A DNA stretch of 64,000 nucleotides from Paenibacillus luteus. Its GTDB lineage: Bacteria; Bacillota; Bacilli; Paenibacillales; Paenibacillaceae. The first letter of the stretch is position 1. The number at the start of each line of letters is the position of its first letter. This document shows positions 27,401-33,689 of this stretch, one piece after another. The DNA lies in contig NZ_SKCD01000003.1 of the NCBI RefSeq assembly GCF_006542765.1, positions 62,001-126,000 of the forward strand. The letters are read 5' to 3'. Position numbers and translations under genes: made by a program. The notes under the pieces were generated by a model that was not told where the DNA came from, searched no databases, and saw only the letters and a list, made by a program, of their open reading frames with translations.

Positions 27401-27882
27401 AGAGCAGCTTTGCTCCTGAACGCTCGATTACAAGAGCAGAATTTGCGGCTATGCTAATACGTGCTCTAGGGTTAACGGTAGAGACGGCTTCAGTACCGTT
27501 CACAGACGTTAAAGAAGGTAGCTGGTATGCCGGTGCAATTGGGGCAGCGGTTAAAGCAGGCTTGATTGCCGGCTTTACAGATGGAACCTTTAGACCCAAC
27601 GAGTCCATTACGCGTGAACAGATGGCGGTTATGGCAGCCAGAGCTGCCTCAGCCGCAGGTATGAGCATCAATGTTTCAGGTGCAGAAAATGAGCTCTTAG
27701 CTAATTTTCAAGATAAATCATCTATTGGCAGTTGGTCACAAGCGTCCGTTGCGAAAGCTGTTAAAGCAAACATTATAACAGGGATCACGAAGGATACGTT
27801 TGACCCTGCAGCGAATGCGACAAGAGCACAAGCTGCAGTCATGCTGAAACGACTAATGCAGTATGCTCATTTCATCAATTAA
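21487..27882 (+). CDS. Giant SLH-anchored surface protein with discoidin-like and fibronectin-III modules
   Basis: The 2131-residue protein has a signal peptide (basic KKRFRSF, hydrophobic core, cleavage after YVAKA). Next come two copies of a 621-residue unit (about residues 47-667 and 668-1288), each with two discoidin-like beta-sandwich modules and four fibronectin-III (FN3) domains, the second module having a Cys pair (SPSYC and YGNC). Two more FN3 domains follow, then two cadherin-like beta-sandwich repeats (about 1475-1655), a Pro/Thr linker, a conserved C-terminal domain and three SLH domains (about 1942-2131; ITRAEFAAML, ITREQMAVMA, ATRAQAAVML). SLH domains bind pyruvylated wall polymer. 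It probably binds glycans at the cell surface. ATG 21487 follows TAGGAG by 8 nt; the GTG at 21478 is the alternative. Confidence 0.85.
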   Translation: MPGSYVLVPRKKRFRSFIIRLTLFALLFTLFPYPYVAKAEPVANGKPDLLSGIPVNSIQNMAAPYLANANYATDGDDTTSTDMGAGYYNSYSLTFPSPTNIGRVRIVVNDYSKLYYKMIRMWHQDGSYTDRYLTQNTYTDIWNISNVTMIQIPLVQVVSSDDPFKLFTFEVYEMNLVPPTVPEFTTTAAGNGQVSLNWTASEDNENELAGYNIYKDGSYLAKVDGDTTGYTVTGLANNVSHTFQVSAVDASNNESAKSTQVSLMPINADVPSTPTALKGTPEEGALLLHWAANPENDIAGYNVYRDGMKVNTSLVVGSSYSFSDVIAGVSYGFQVEAVNTSGLVSAKSDLWKMVYQKKDLLKGISPSYCSPADPTYATDGDDTTALGAHDLYGNCNFVFTNGAKDIGKIRVLVDDYRKFWGVAIRIFYANNQYYDLMVNTDIRSNDFTKYVNLRGVTRINFGPNSGLTPETALKLFSFEAYAIDDVPPSVPAIVSSAVGNGHVDLTWSASTDNEDFLAGYKIYKDGQYLTSLDRNTTTYTVTGLSNKVSYNFEVSAYDSVNNESAKSAAVSLTPTNEVAPTAPTEFRGTVQNGFITLKWKANPENDLAGYNVYQDGAKLNTTPIIGESYSIKSQTYGVPYDFYVEAVNTSGLVSAESDTIRITPYYRPDLLSGLLVNYIQNVSAPYLANANYATDGDDTTSTNMGAGYYNSYSLTFPSPTNIGKVRIVVNDYSKLYYKMIRMWHQDGSYTDRYLTQNTTTDIWNISNVTMIQIPLVQVVSSDDPFKLFTFEVYEMNLVPPTVPEFTTTEAGNGEVSLNWSASMDNENELAGYNIYKDGSLLAKVDSNTASYTATGLANTKSYSFQVSAFDASNNESAKSTAVSLTPVNTVVPTAPVNVAGTFEEGAILLRWAANPENDLAGYNVYNNGVKVNATPIVDVSYSVSDVTVGTSYGFEVEAVNTSGLASAKSTKLNLVYQKPNLLRGMSPSYCSTINPTYATDGDDSTALGAYDLYGNCNFVFANGAKDIGKIRVLVDDYHKFWGVAIRIFYENNQYYDLMVNTDIRSNDFTKYVNLRGVTRINFGPNSGLSPVTALKLFSFEAYEIDRISPSIPEMVSSVPGKRKVNLEWTASTDNEGFLSGYRIYKDGQYLTSVNSATTSYTVEGLSNLVSYNFEVTAYDSTNNESTKSERVSVTPINAVAPSAPADLTGTSEDGAIALKWTANDEDDLEGYNVYKNGEKLNAVPLVEESYYIESLTNGISYDFQVEALNDSGIVSAKSDTISIVPYDTVAPSTVKGINVEVGVASGTAKLTWAANADANLQGYVVYVNGVKSNLATITDTFYLVTGLINGVEYSFQVSAANGSNMESEKSESILKTPLNPEAPAAPAAVTGMSGDHQALISWTANTESDLVEYKIYRDGIEVGVVDKNTTSFAALELPNGISTAFTVTANNTSGLESDQSEPVTVTPVSSNAALSDLDLSNGQALNSAFDAETDHYTSNVGYEVTSLTVVPTSADEAATITVNESAASEPVSLNVGSNEITIVVTAQDQTTTKTYTVVVTRAQSSNASLSGLALSGDEELNETFAAETASYTANVSHAVTSLTIVPTVADETATVLVNGLAASEPVSLNVGSNVFTVVVTAQDDKTTRSYTVTVTRAAASTPPPTPVTTPPTTPPTSPLPVTTPTTPPASPVPVSTPSPKPSSTPGVTPTAAPHAAVHVDSSANAVTTATGADGHVTTVVTQDAGKLADAFKQLASEATNNGEVPKVSLLVNNPAGTATTVKLPLSVLADAAAKTGNATIDIESNDGTYSLPLSILDFTAIAESLGTTDTNISIQVNISLVEMELSSELGDHVVMLGSAIEFSITATGNGQTIELNNFGSTYVERSVQLATIVDADHTTVALYDRTTGKYSFVPALFEEQADGTTKVTFKRNGNSIYTVLSSTKTFNDVSKHWAKADIELLASKMVIGGVNESSFAPERSITRAEFAAMLIRALGLTVETASVPFTDVKEGSWYAGAIGAAVKAGLIAGFTDGTFRPNESITREQMAVMAARAASAAGMSINVSGAENELLANFQDKSSIGSWSQASVAKAVKANIITGITKDTFDPAANATRAQAAVMLKRLMQYAHFIN
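21625..25350 (+). repeat. Tandem 1863-bp in-frame duplication inside the surface-protein gene
   Basis: Copy 1 (21625-23487) and copy 2 (23488-25350) follow each other directly with a 621-codon period. The discoidin-like parts are nearly identical at DNA level over long stretches (for example aatatcagtaatgtaacgat at about 21914 and 23776), whereas the FN3 parts have diverged more. This suggests duplication followed by partial gene conversion. Confidence 0.8.
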
Positions 27883-27916
27883 CAGGCTTTTGATAATTAA
27901 CTGTTTTGCTTAAGAA

Positions 27917-27946
27917 AGTGTTAACCTTCGGGTTAGCACTTTTTTG
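27917..27946 (+). terminator. Intrinsic terminator of the SLH surface-protein gene
   Basis: AGTGTTAACC and GGTTAGCACT pair around a TTCG tetraloop, followed by six T residues, 35 nt after the stop codon. Confidence 0.85.
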
Positions 27947-28021
27947 TTTATCGATTATGATGAAAACAAAGAAATAGCGACGTTTGTTACAGAGTGGAAG
28001 AAATAGAATCGTCAAAGATAC

Positions 28022-28051
28022 GGATGAAAAAAGAAGCTTTAGCACATCTTA
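28022..28051 (+). promoter_or_regulatory. Candidate forespore sigma-G promoter of the spore-protein gene
   Basis: GGATG (28022-28026), an 18-bp spacer and CATCTTA (28045-28051) match the sigma-G consensus except for the second base of the -35. The predicted start is about 20 nt before the AAGGGGGTG ribosome site. This is the expected regulation for a small acid-soluble spore protein; inferred from sequence only. Confidence 0.5.
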
Positions 28052-28080
28052 GAGGAAAAGCATCAAGGGGGTGTATCATA

Positions 28081-28362
28081 ATGGCAAGAAGACGACGGTA
28101 TGCAGTGCCGGGGATTGAACAGGAGATGCGAACTTTTAAAGCGGATGTCATGAGGCGTGAAGGTTATGCTGTTGACCCGAATCGTCCGGATGACGTGAAA
28201 TATGAAGTGGCCAAGGAGCTTGGCATACCTCTGCAGCCTGGCGATAATGGTGATTTAAGTACGGAATCGGCTGGCCATATTGGCGGTAAAATTGGCGGTT
28301 CCATGGTTCGGGAAATGATCCGCCAGGCCCAAGCTCAGCTTATTAATGAAGATAAATCGTAA
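28081..28362 (+). CDS. Alpha/beta-type small acid-soluble spore protein (SASP)
   Basis: The 93-residue protein has the SASP core: VKYEVAKELGIPLQPGDNGD, which holds the germination-protease region, and SAGHIGGKIGGSMVREMIRQ, the DNA-binding helix-turn-helix. These proteins coat spore DNA and protect it from UV and heat. The N-terminal MARRRRYAVPGIEQEM extension is longer and more basic than in Bacillus subtilis SspA-type proteins. ATG 28081 has a near-perfect AAGGGGGTG site; the frame is open from 27994. It is monocistronic and shows that the organism forms spores. Confidence 0.88.
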   Translation: MARRRRYAVPGIEQEMRTFKADVMRREGYAVDPNRPDDVKYEVAKELGIPLQPGDNGDLSTESAGHIGGKIGGSMVREMIRQAQAQLINEDKS

Positions 28363-28410
28363 AAAAAGGTTGAATTCGCCTGATCTTATAGGACGAATTC
28401 AACCTTTTTT
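28363..28410 (+). terminator. Intrinsic terminator of the SASP gene
   Basis: AAAAGGTTGAATTCG pairs perfectly with CGAATTCAACCTTTT around a 15-nt loop and ends in a T-run; the A-run on the left side also allows leftward use. Confidence 0.85.
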
Positions 28411-28490
28411 AGTATAACGATCATTAAGTTGGTCCTAGCTTCATATTTTTTTCAAAAACGAAAATGAAGCTACCGGAGAATAAAGAAAGT

Positions 28491-28520
28491 GCGTCTGCCG
28501 GTCAAAGTGGCCGGCAGACG
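28491..28520. terminator. Second perfect hairpin after the SASP gene
   Basis: CGTCTGCCGG (28492-28501) pairs with CCGGCAGACG (28511-28520), followed by TTTTC. It may end leftward transcription of the Rrf2 gene or back up the SASP terminator. The rest of 28521-28722 has only a small perfect hairpin, ctagttgagaactag. Confidence 0.6.
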
Positions 28521-28722
28521 TTTTCATAACAAAAAGACAAGATAATTGATTTAATGTTTGATCTGATTATCATATGTTCAAGTTCCCTTAAATGACTAAC
28601 TCAGACAACAGCTAGTTGAGAACTAGAAGTACATTGTATGAGAGCGACAAAATCCAAACATAGATAGATTATTTTTTGAAAATAACATTTAATGACAGGT
28701 GGCAATTTACTTGCTTTGGCCA

Positions 28723-29226
28723 TTAAGATTTGTTGATGCTTTCGAAATATTCACGCGTCTCTTTGCGCGACTGTGGAGTTAGTACGCGGTCAAGCTCTTC
28801 GTTTAGCCAAGTAAGAGTCCTGTTACGCAGAACACTACGCATGCTTTCTTCAGCTTCAATCATGGTCATATTAATGACACAGGGAGATGCGGCAGAGCAT
28901 GCTCGATAGTCTTCATCACGACATAAATATGTGTTATCTTTAATGTTTTTACATTGGAAGACTGGACTGACACCCTCAACAGCTTCAACTACATCCCAGA
29001 ATGTAATATCTCCAGGAGGCTTGGCCAATTTATAACCACCCTTAACACCTGGTACAGAACTTACGATACCGGCCTTGGCAAGTTTACCAAAAACCTTAGA
29101 AAGATAAGTCTCCGAAATACCTTGAAATGCAGCAAGCTCTTTAATGCCAATAATAGCATCCGGCGGAATATCAATTAAATATACCAAGCAATGGAGGCCA
29201 TATTCAACGCCAATACTATATTGCAA
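28723..29226 (-). CDS. Rrf2-family transcriptional regulator with a four-cysteine region
   Basis: The 167-residue protein has the Rrf2 winged helix (MQYSIGVEYGLHCLVYLIDI, ETYLSKVFGKLAKAGIVSSV, GVKGGYKLAKPP). Its C-terminal half has four cysteines spaced C-X9-C-X7-C-X5-C (FQCKN, YLCRD, RACSA, SPCVI). Rrf2 proteins with such clusters (IscR, NsrR, RsrR) sense redox state, nitric oxide or iron through Fe-S clusters, though the spacing here is unlike IscR. It is divergent from an AhpD-like peroxidase, and an inverted repeat overlaps that gene's promoter, so a thiol or Fe-S oxidative-stress repressor is likely. Confidence 0.87.
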   Translation of the reverse strand: MQYSIGVEYGLHCLVYLIDIPPDAIIGIKELAAFQGISETYLSKVFGKLAKAGIVSSVPGVKGGYKLAKPPGDITFWDVVEAVEGVSPVFQCKNIKDNTYLCRDEDYRACSAASPCVINMTMIEAEESMRSVLRNRTLTWLNEELDRVLTPQSRKETREYFESINKS

Positions 29227-29266
29227 TGCAAAGACCTACTCTCTGTTAAAAAAGTTATTAATAATC

Positions 29267-29295
29267 ATCTTAGGTCTATTTAAAAACCTTGTCAA
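29267..29295 (-). promoter_or_regulatory. Sigma-A promoter of the Rrf2 gene
   Basis: Read leftward, a perfect TTGACA (29295-29290), a 17-bp spacer and TAAGAT (29272-29267) lie about 40 nt upstream of the Rrf2 start. Confidence 0.7.
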
Positions 29296-29344
29296 TTAAA
29301 GACGGCTTTATTTGGATTTCCAAAAAAATGTCTGTGAATTACGA

Positions 29345-29373
29345 TTGACAGCCATGAAGATAAAAGTTATATT
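29345..29373 (+). promoter_or_regulatory. Sigma-A promoter of the AhpD-like gene
   Basis: A perfect TTGACA (29345-29350), a 17-bp spacer and TATATT (29368-29373) point rightward. The start site would be near 29380, leaving a leader of about 270 nt before the AhpD-like gene. Confidence 0.75.
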
Positions 29374-29408
29374 GTTGACAATGTTAATCGGCGATTAATG
29401 TTGTCGAC
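29374..29408. promoter_or_regulatory. 35-bp inverted repeat over the start site, candidate Rrf2 operator
   Basis: GTTGACAATGTTAATC and GATTAATGTTGTCGAC flank GGC; 13 of 16 positions pair. It begins at the base after the -10 and covers the expected transcription start, the classic place for a repressor site. The divergent Rrf2 gene is the obvious candidate regulator. Confidence 0.55.
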
Positions 29409-29447
29409 ATTTTGAAGTATCGAGAATAAATTAAATTGGAGGAGATT

Positions 29448-29477
29448 ATGATAAGGTGGATTCTAACTAAGAGGTAG
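29448..29477 (+). other. Nine-codon mini-ORF with a strong ribosome site in the AhpD leader
   Basis: TTGGAGGAGATT lies just before ATG 29448, and the frame reads MIRWILTKR then TAG. It could be a leader peptide or the stump of a gene decayed or deleted before the AhpD-like gene. The following 170 nt (29478-29640) contain no recognisable reading frame. Confidence 0.35.
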
Positions 29478-29649
29478 TACACTTTCGTATTACGATGCTC
29501 GCAATTGCCCTTCCTGAGCTTATGAAGCGCAAGGTTTAACGACTGGTTTAATCTTGGAATCAAGCAGAATATTTATGGTCATAGTATCAGAGCACGTATT
29601 TTCCAAAAGGTAAATTGTATTCAATAACAATCGAAGGAGTGTTTGAACA

Positions 29650-30111
29650 ATGGAAATGAGATTAGATTATATGAAGGTACAACCGGAGTCTTTCCAGACG
29701 CTGTTTAAATTAGAAGGATATGTGAAAAAGAGTGGTCTTGACCATAATTTGTTGGAGCTGATTAAAATTCGTGCTTCTCAGATTAATGGTTGTGCCTTCT
29801 GTCTTGATATGCATACGAAAGATGCTTTAGCAATGGGTGAGACAACGCATCGCTTGTTCCTGCTTAACGCATGGCGGGAAGCTCCCTTTTATACGGAAGC
29901 AGAGCGAGCTGCGCTGGCCTTAACGGAAGCCGTAACGAAAATTTCGGATGCTGGCGTACCACAGGAGTTATATGAGCAAGTTCGTCAACATTTTGACGAG
30001 GGTCAATATGTCAATTTGATTATGGCAATTAATGCGATTAATAGTTGGAACCGTATGGCCATTTCCACAGCAATGGTGCCTGGCGGATATCAGCCGGCTG
30101 TCCGTAAGTAA
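29650..30111 (+). CDS. AhpD-like / carboxymuconolactone decarboxylase family peroxidase
   Basis: The 153-residue helical protein has the AhpD-type redox motif NGCAFCLDMHTKDA (Cys-X-X-Cys plus His), followed by ALALTEAVTKISD and the family ending AINAINSWNRMAISTAMVPG. Family members reduce peroxides through the CXXC pair, often with another protein as electron donor. The ATG has a GAAGGAG site. Its promoter carries a likely operator for the divergent Rrf2 regulator, consistent with induction by oxidative or electrophile stress. Confidence 0.85.
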   Translation: MEMRLDYMKVQPESFQTLFKLEGYVKKSGLDHNLLELIKIRASQINGCAFCLDMHTKDALAMGETTHRLFLLNAWREAPFYTEAERAALALTEAVTKISDAGVPQELYEQVRQHFDEGQYVNLIMAINAINSWNRMAISTAMVPGGYQPAVRK

Positions 30112-30189
30112 TATTAGATGCGCAATCCCTGTACATCGATGATGGGCAGGGATTTGCTGTGTTCCAAATTATCATACTTAGGAGGAACA

Positions 30190-30885
30190 ATGAGTTACAA
30201 GATACTTCTATTTGATCTCGATGATACGTTACTGGATTTTAGAGCAAATGAGTCGGATTCGTTAAAGAAGTTATTTCAGCAGTACGGCTATACGTTTTCG
30301 GATGAGTTGTTCCATTTATATAATTCCGTCAACAAACAATTATGGGGCCAATATGAGAACGGATCTATAACACTCGATATTGTGCTGAATTCGAGATTCT
30401 CGGAAACGATGTTGAAGCTTGGTAAGGTCGTAAACGGCGTTGAATGGGAAGATTTTTATAGGAAACTATTAGGTGATGGAGCACAGATTCTGATCGAAGG
30501 CGCTTTAGATGTCTGTCGACAATTATCTGAATCTCATCGGCTATTTGTAATCACGAATGGAATTACCCGCACACAGATTAAGAGATTGAAGCAATCCGGC
30601 CTTTATGATTTTTTTGAAGAAATCTTTGACTCACAAAGTATTGGTTATCAAAAACCTTCCATCGAGTTTTTCGATTATGTTATGAACCAAATTCCCAATT
30701 CTAATAAACAAGATACGCTTATCATTGGAGATTCATTAAATACGGATATCAAAGGTGGTCAGTTGTCGAGTATTGATACCTGTTGGATTAATAGAACGCA
30801 GCAAAAAAGTCCACCTGCCGTTCAAAGCACGTACACGATATCGAGTTTAACAGAACTATTTAAAATCTGCTCTGTGAAAAATTAG
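30190..30885 (+). CDS. HAD-superfamily hydrolase, YjjG-like nucleotidase
   Basis: The 231-residue protein has motif I LLFDLDDTLLDFRANES (Asp nucleophile), motif II VITNGITRTQ, a lysine in YQKPSIEFFDYV and motif IV IIGDSLNTDIKGG. This pattern, with DDTLLDF, is typical of YjjG-type pyrimidine nucleotidases that remove 5'-phosphates from damaged or non-canonical nucleotides. I chose ATG 30190 because AGGAGGAA precedes it; the frame is open to 30118. It follows the AhpD-like gene by about 80 nt. The gap 30886-31099 holds nothing I recognise. Confidence 0.83.
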   Translation: MSYKILLFDLDDTLLDFRANESDSLKKLFQQYGYTFSDELFHLYNSVNKQLWGQYENGSITLDIVLNSRFSETMLKLGKVVNGVEWEDFYRKLLGDGAQILIEGALDVCRQLSESHRLFVITNGITRTQIKRLKQSGLYDFFEEIFDSQSIGYQKPSIEFFDYVMNQIPNSNKQDTLIIGDSLNTDIKGGQLSSIDTCWINRTQQKSPPAVQSTYTISSLTELFKICSVKN

Positions 30886-31099
30886 CGCTCTTACGATTTG
30901 GCAACACATTCCCGTCTTTAGAAAACCGAAGGTGGTTATCCAGCAAGAATCTTTTATGAAATTTTTATCAATTTGAAACTCGATGATTTTTTAATCTGCT
31001 GCGATGATGCCGCAACAAAACCACATGGCTTTTGTTCCTAAAATGATAGAGAAACGAACAGTTATTATAAAAAACTGCTGATGAAAACAGTGGCCACTG

Positions 31100-31144
31100 A
31101 AAACAAATAACCTTCCAGTAGGATATTGGAGGGTTATTTGTTTT
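31100..31144. terminator. Bidirectional terminator between the YjjG-like gene and the AraC regulator
   Basis: AAAACAAATAACC pairs perfectly with GGTTATTTGTTTT, with a further TCCA/TGGA pairing inside. The A/T ends serve both strands; the right arm overlaps the last codons of the leftward AraC gene. Confidence 0.7.
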
Positions 31145-33431
31145 CCTCCCGATATTGGGCTGGCGAGAGGCCGTATGTTTTTTTGAATAAAGTAAAGAAG
31201 TAGGTCGTATTCAATACGCCCACTTTCTCGCTAATGACGGCGATGGGTTCATTAGTCGTCAGAAGAAGCTTTTTCGCCTCCTCCAGACGGATGTTTTTCA
31301 AATAATCATTAAACGATTGCTGGGTATGGCTGCGGAACAGCTTGCCGAGGTAGCCAGGCGACAATTGGACGTTATTCGCTATGCTTTCGATGCCCAAATC
31401 AGATTCATGGTAATGCTCCTGCATATAAGCGCAAACCGAATCGATTAAAGTGTCCGTCTTGGTCGTTTGTTTCTTATCGGTCAGTACGCGTATGAGGCGG
31501 CAGAAATTGCGCAAAAGCAATTGCACCTCCGGTAACGTTTCCTGTTGTTGCAGGAGATTAACGGTATCGTAATACTCCTTCGAATAATCTTGCGTAATAG
31601 GCAGCGTACCGTCAAAATCGCGCAGCAGCGCATTAAGCAGTTGGTTGGCAGTCGATAAAGCCTGATAATAACTCATTTGGCCCATTTCCTTGGCGAAGTG
31701 GTCGAGAGCCTGCTCCACTTTATCGGCATGGTTTAAACGGAGCGCCTCGCACAGCTTCTTCTCAGCCGCTACCGGATAAGCATTTGCTTCGTCTTGCTGT
31801 CCACGTACCATATCCGCATGAATGATGGACTGATATCCGTAGAAAAACCGATAGTTTACATACTCCTGCGCAGATTCAAAGGAATGATGGATTTCCGTTC
31901 TTTCATTAACCATGTCTCCGATGCTAAAGGTGACGGTGAAATGGAAGTAGCTTTCAACGACCTCTTGAATTTCAGCGAGCGTCAGCAGCATATGCGCAGG
32001 AATGGCTGGTGACTCCAATAAGAGTAAAATAGCTAGCGTCTGCTCATCGACTACGATCGTTTCGTTTTTGGTATGCTTTTGCAGCAGCTCGTTGCTGATG
32101 TTGCTGACGGAGAAGCGGAACAGCCCTTGTTTCGTTTGCGTATGCAGCAGCTCGAACTCGGCATAACGATCAATTTGAGCGACAATAACCGCATAATACG
32201 GACTTTTAAAATGCTCATCTATGGCGGGTTGAATAACATGGGTCGCAGACAGATCATGCAGCGTACCTCTTAATAAATACTGGAGATAGGTTTTTTTGAG
32301 CACCGGCATAGACTGCTGCTTCTCCATCTCACTGGTGGTAGCTTGATCAATGACATTGGAGAAAGCCTCAGAGAGAAGGGCAAACTCATTCTGGTTTTGC
32401 TCCTCGCTTGACGCTTTGCTGCCGGTAATTCCATGTACCTTGCTAATCAAGAGTCCAAGCGGATTATAAAGCTTGTTTGTCGCAAAATAAACCATCCATA
32501 CACCAAGAATGATGATGGCGAGCGCAATGAGCGAAGTGAAGCCTCTAAGGGCAGCAATGTCGGAAATTAACGTATTATACGGCTTAATGCTGACGAAATA
32601 CCAGTTGAGCTGACTGGATTTGACAAAGGTTACAAGCTGGCTGCGTCCGTCCACTTTCGCTTTAAAATGATGCGATTGATCAGACACTTCCAGAATGCGT
32701 TGAATATGGGGCATAGCCGCAAAATTTTGCATGAACTGCTTCGGATCGGTATGAGACAGAATAAGTCCCTCTGAGTCCATGACAAATACGTCGTCGCTGG
32801 CGCTGCTGATCGATTTGATCGTGTTCAAAATATACTTCTCGTCTACATGTATGACGATTGCCCCTTTATAAGCCGAGGTGAGCGCGTAATTTGGGCGCAG
32901 GATAAACGTAAGAACATGCTCCGGCATTTTGGAGGAGGAGGAGAACGACGGTGGCAGCTTTTGCGTAAAAAAAGTCATGTACGACAAATCTACGCTATCC
33001 GTTATACGCTCCTTCTCCAAGTCGTTTAATTCGTAAGGAGAGCCTGCTGTATTCAAATACCGCTTCGTATTATCGTTATAGATGCCCATGTATTTAATGA
33101 AAGGATAGGTCGATTGAATGTCGATCAAGATATCCATGGCGTCGCGCTCTTGCACATAATCTAGTTTATTGTTCATTAATACGGAAATGATACGGTTATT
33201 GTTTAACAGATGATTGCCGATCGTCTCGATCTGCTCATGTACTATGCTCGATGTATAGCTTGTCTGCATAAGCATGGATATCACATTGCGGCTGATCGTT
33301 TCTTCCGTTTTGGATGCAAAGAAAAAGTACAGTGTACTGCTGACGGTCAAAACGGCTAAAGCGACGAGCAGAACAAAGTTTATCAACATTTTACGGTAAA
33401 CGGAGTAGCGGAATAATCGATTTCCATTCAT
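31134..33431 (-). CDS. Membrane-anchored AraC-family regulator
   Basis: The 765-residue protein has a TM helix near residues 14-37 (NFVLLVALAVLTVSSTLYFF), an extracytoplasmic Cache-like sensor, a second helix near 300 (LIALAIIILGVWMVYFATN), a linker and a C-terminal two-helix AraC domain (GIESIANNVQLSPGYLGKLF; INVISEKVGV-like second helix; KTYGLSPAQYREENK). Paenibacillus encodes many such one-component regulators beside sugar importers. It is divergent from the LplABC-like importer at 33690-37119 and probably activates it in response to an external sugar. A partial cre-like sequence at 33461-33474 (ctaaatcgcttaca) lies upstream but misses the first two consensus bases. Confidence 0.87.
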   Translation of the reverse strand: MNGNRLFRYSVYRKMLINFVLLVALAVLTVSSTLYFFFASKTEETISRNVISMLMQTSYTSSIVHEQIETIGNHLLNNNRIISVLMNNKLDYVQERDAMDILIDIQSTYPFIKYMGIYNDNTKRYLNTAGSPYELNDLEKERITDSVDLSYMTFFTQKLPPSFSSSSKMPEHVLTFILRPNYALTSAYKGAIVIHVDEKYILNTIKSISSASDDVFVMDSEGLILSHTDPKQFMQNFAAMPHIQRILEVSDQSHHFKAKVDGRSQLVTFVKSSQLNWYFVSIKPYNTLISDIAALRGFTSLIALAIIILGVWMVYFATNKLYNPLGLLISKVHGITGSKASSEEQNQNEFALLSEAFSNVIDQATTSEMEKQQSMPVLKKTYLQYLLRGTLHDLSATHVIQPAIDEHFKSPYYAVIVAQIDRYAEFELLHTQTKQGLFRFSVSNISNELLQKHTKNETIVVDEQTLAILLLLESPAIPAHMLLTLAEIQEVVESYFHFTVTFSIGDMVNERTEIHHSFESAQEYVNYRFFYGYQSIIHADMVRGQQDEANAYPVAAEKKLCEALRLNHADKVEQALDHFAKEMGQMSYYQALSTANQLLNALLRDFDGTLPITQDYSKEYYDTVNLLQQQETLPEVQLLLRNFCRLIRVLTDKKQTTKTDTLIDSVCAYMQEHYHESDLGIESIANNVQLSPGYLGKLFRSHTQQSFNDYLKNIRLEEAKKLLLTTNEPIAVISEKVGVLNTTYFFTLFKKTYGLSPAQYREENK

Positions 33432-33689
33432 CTTGCTTATCCCCCATATTCTCTTGCTTGCTAAATCGCTTACAATGATCGATGTTCAAACTTTAAAATA
33501 GATGTCTCTATTTTGCCATGATAGTGGCTTTCTTTCGAAAAAATTAAAGGTATATCTAATAATTAAAGTGTCTAAATCCTTTGATTTTAAACGCTTTTTA
33601 AAGATTTTGACTACACAGCCCAGCAGCCCCCCGCGCATACTGAAAACAGCGAAAGCGAACACGAAATGAGCACGGAGGGGAAAACAACT

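Noticed and set aside
33461-33474. Catabolite-responsive element (cre) upstream of the first AraC gene
   Set aside because: ctaaatcgcttaca matches the 3' part of the consensus but lacks the conserved leading TG; too weak to call.
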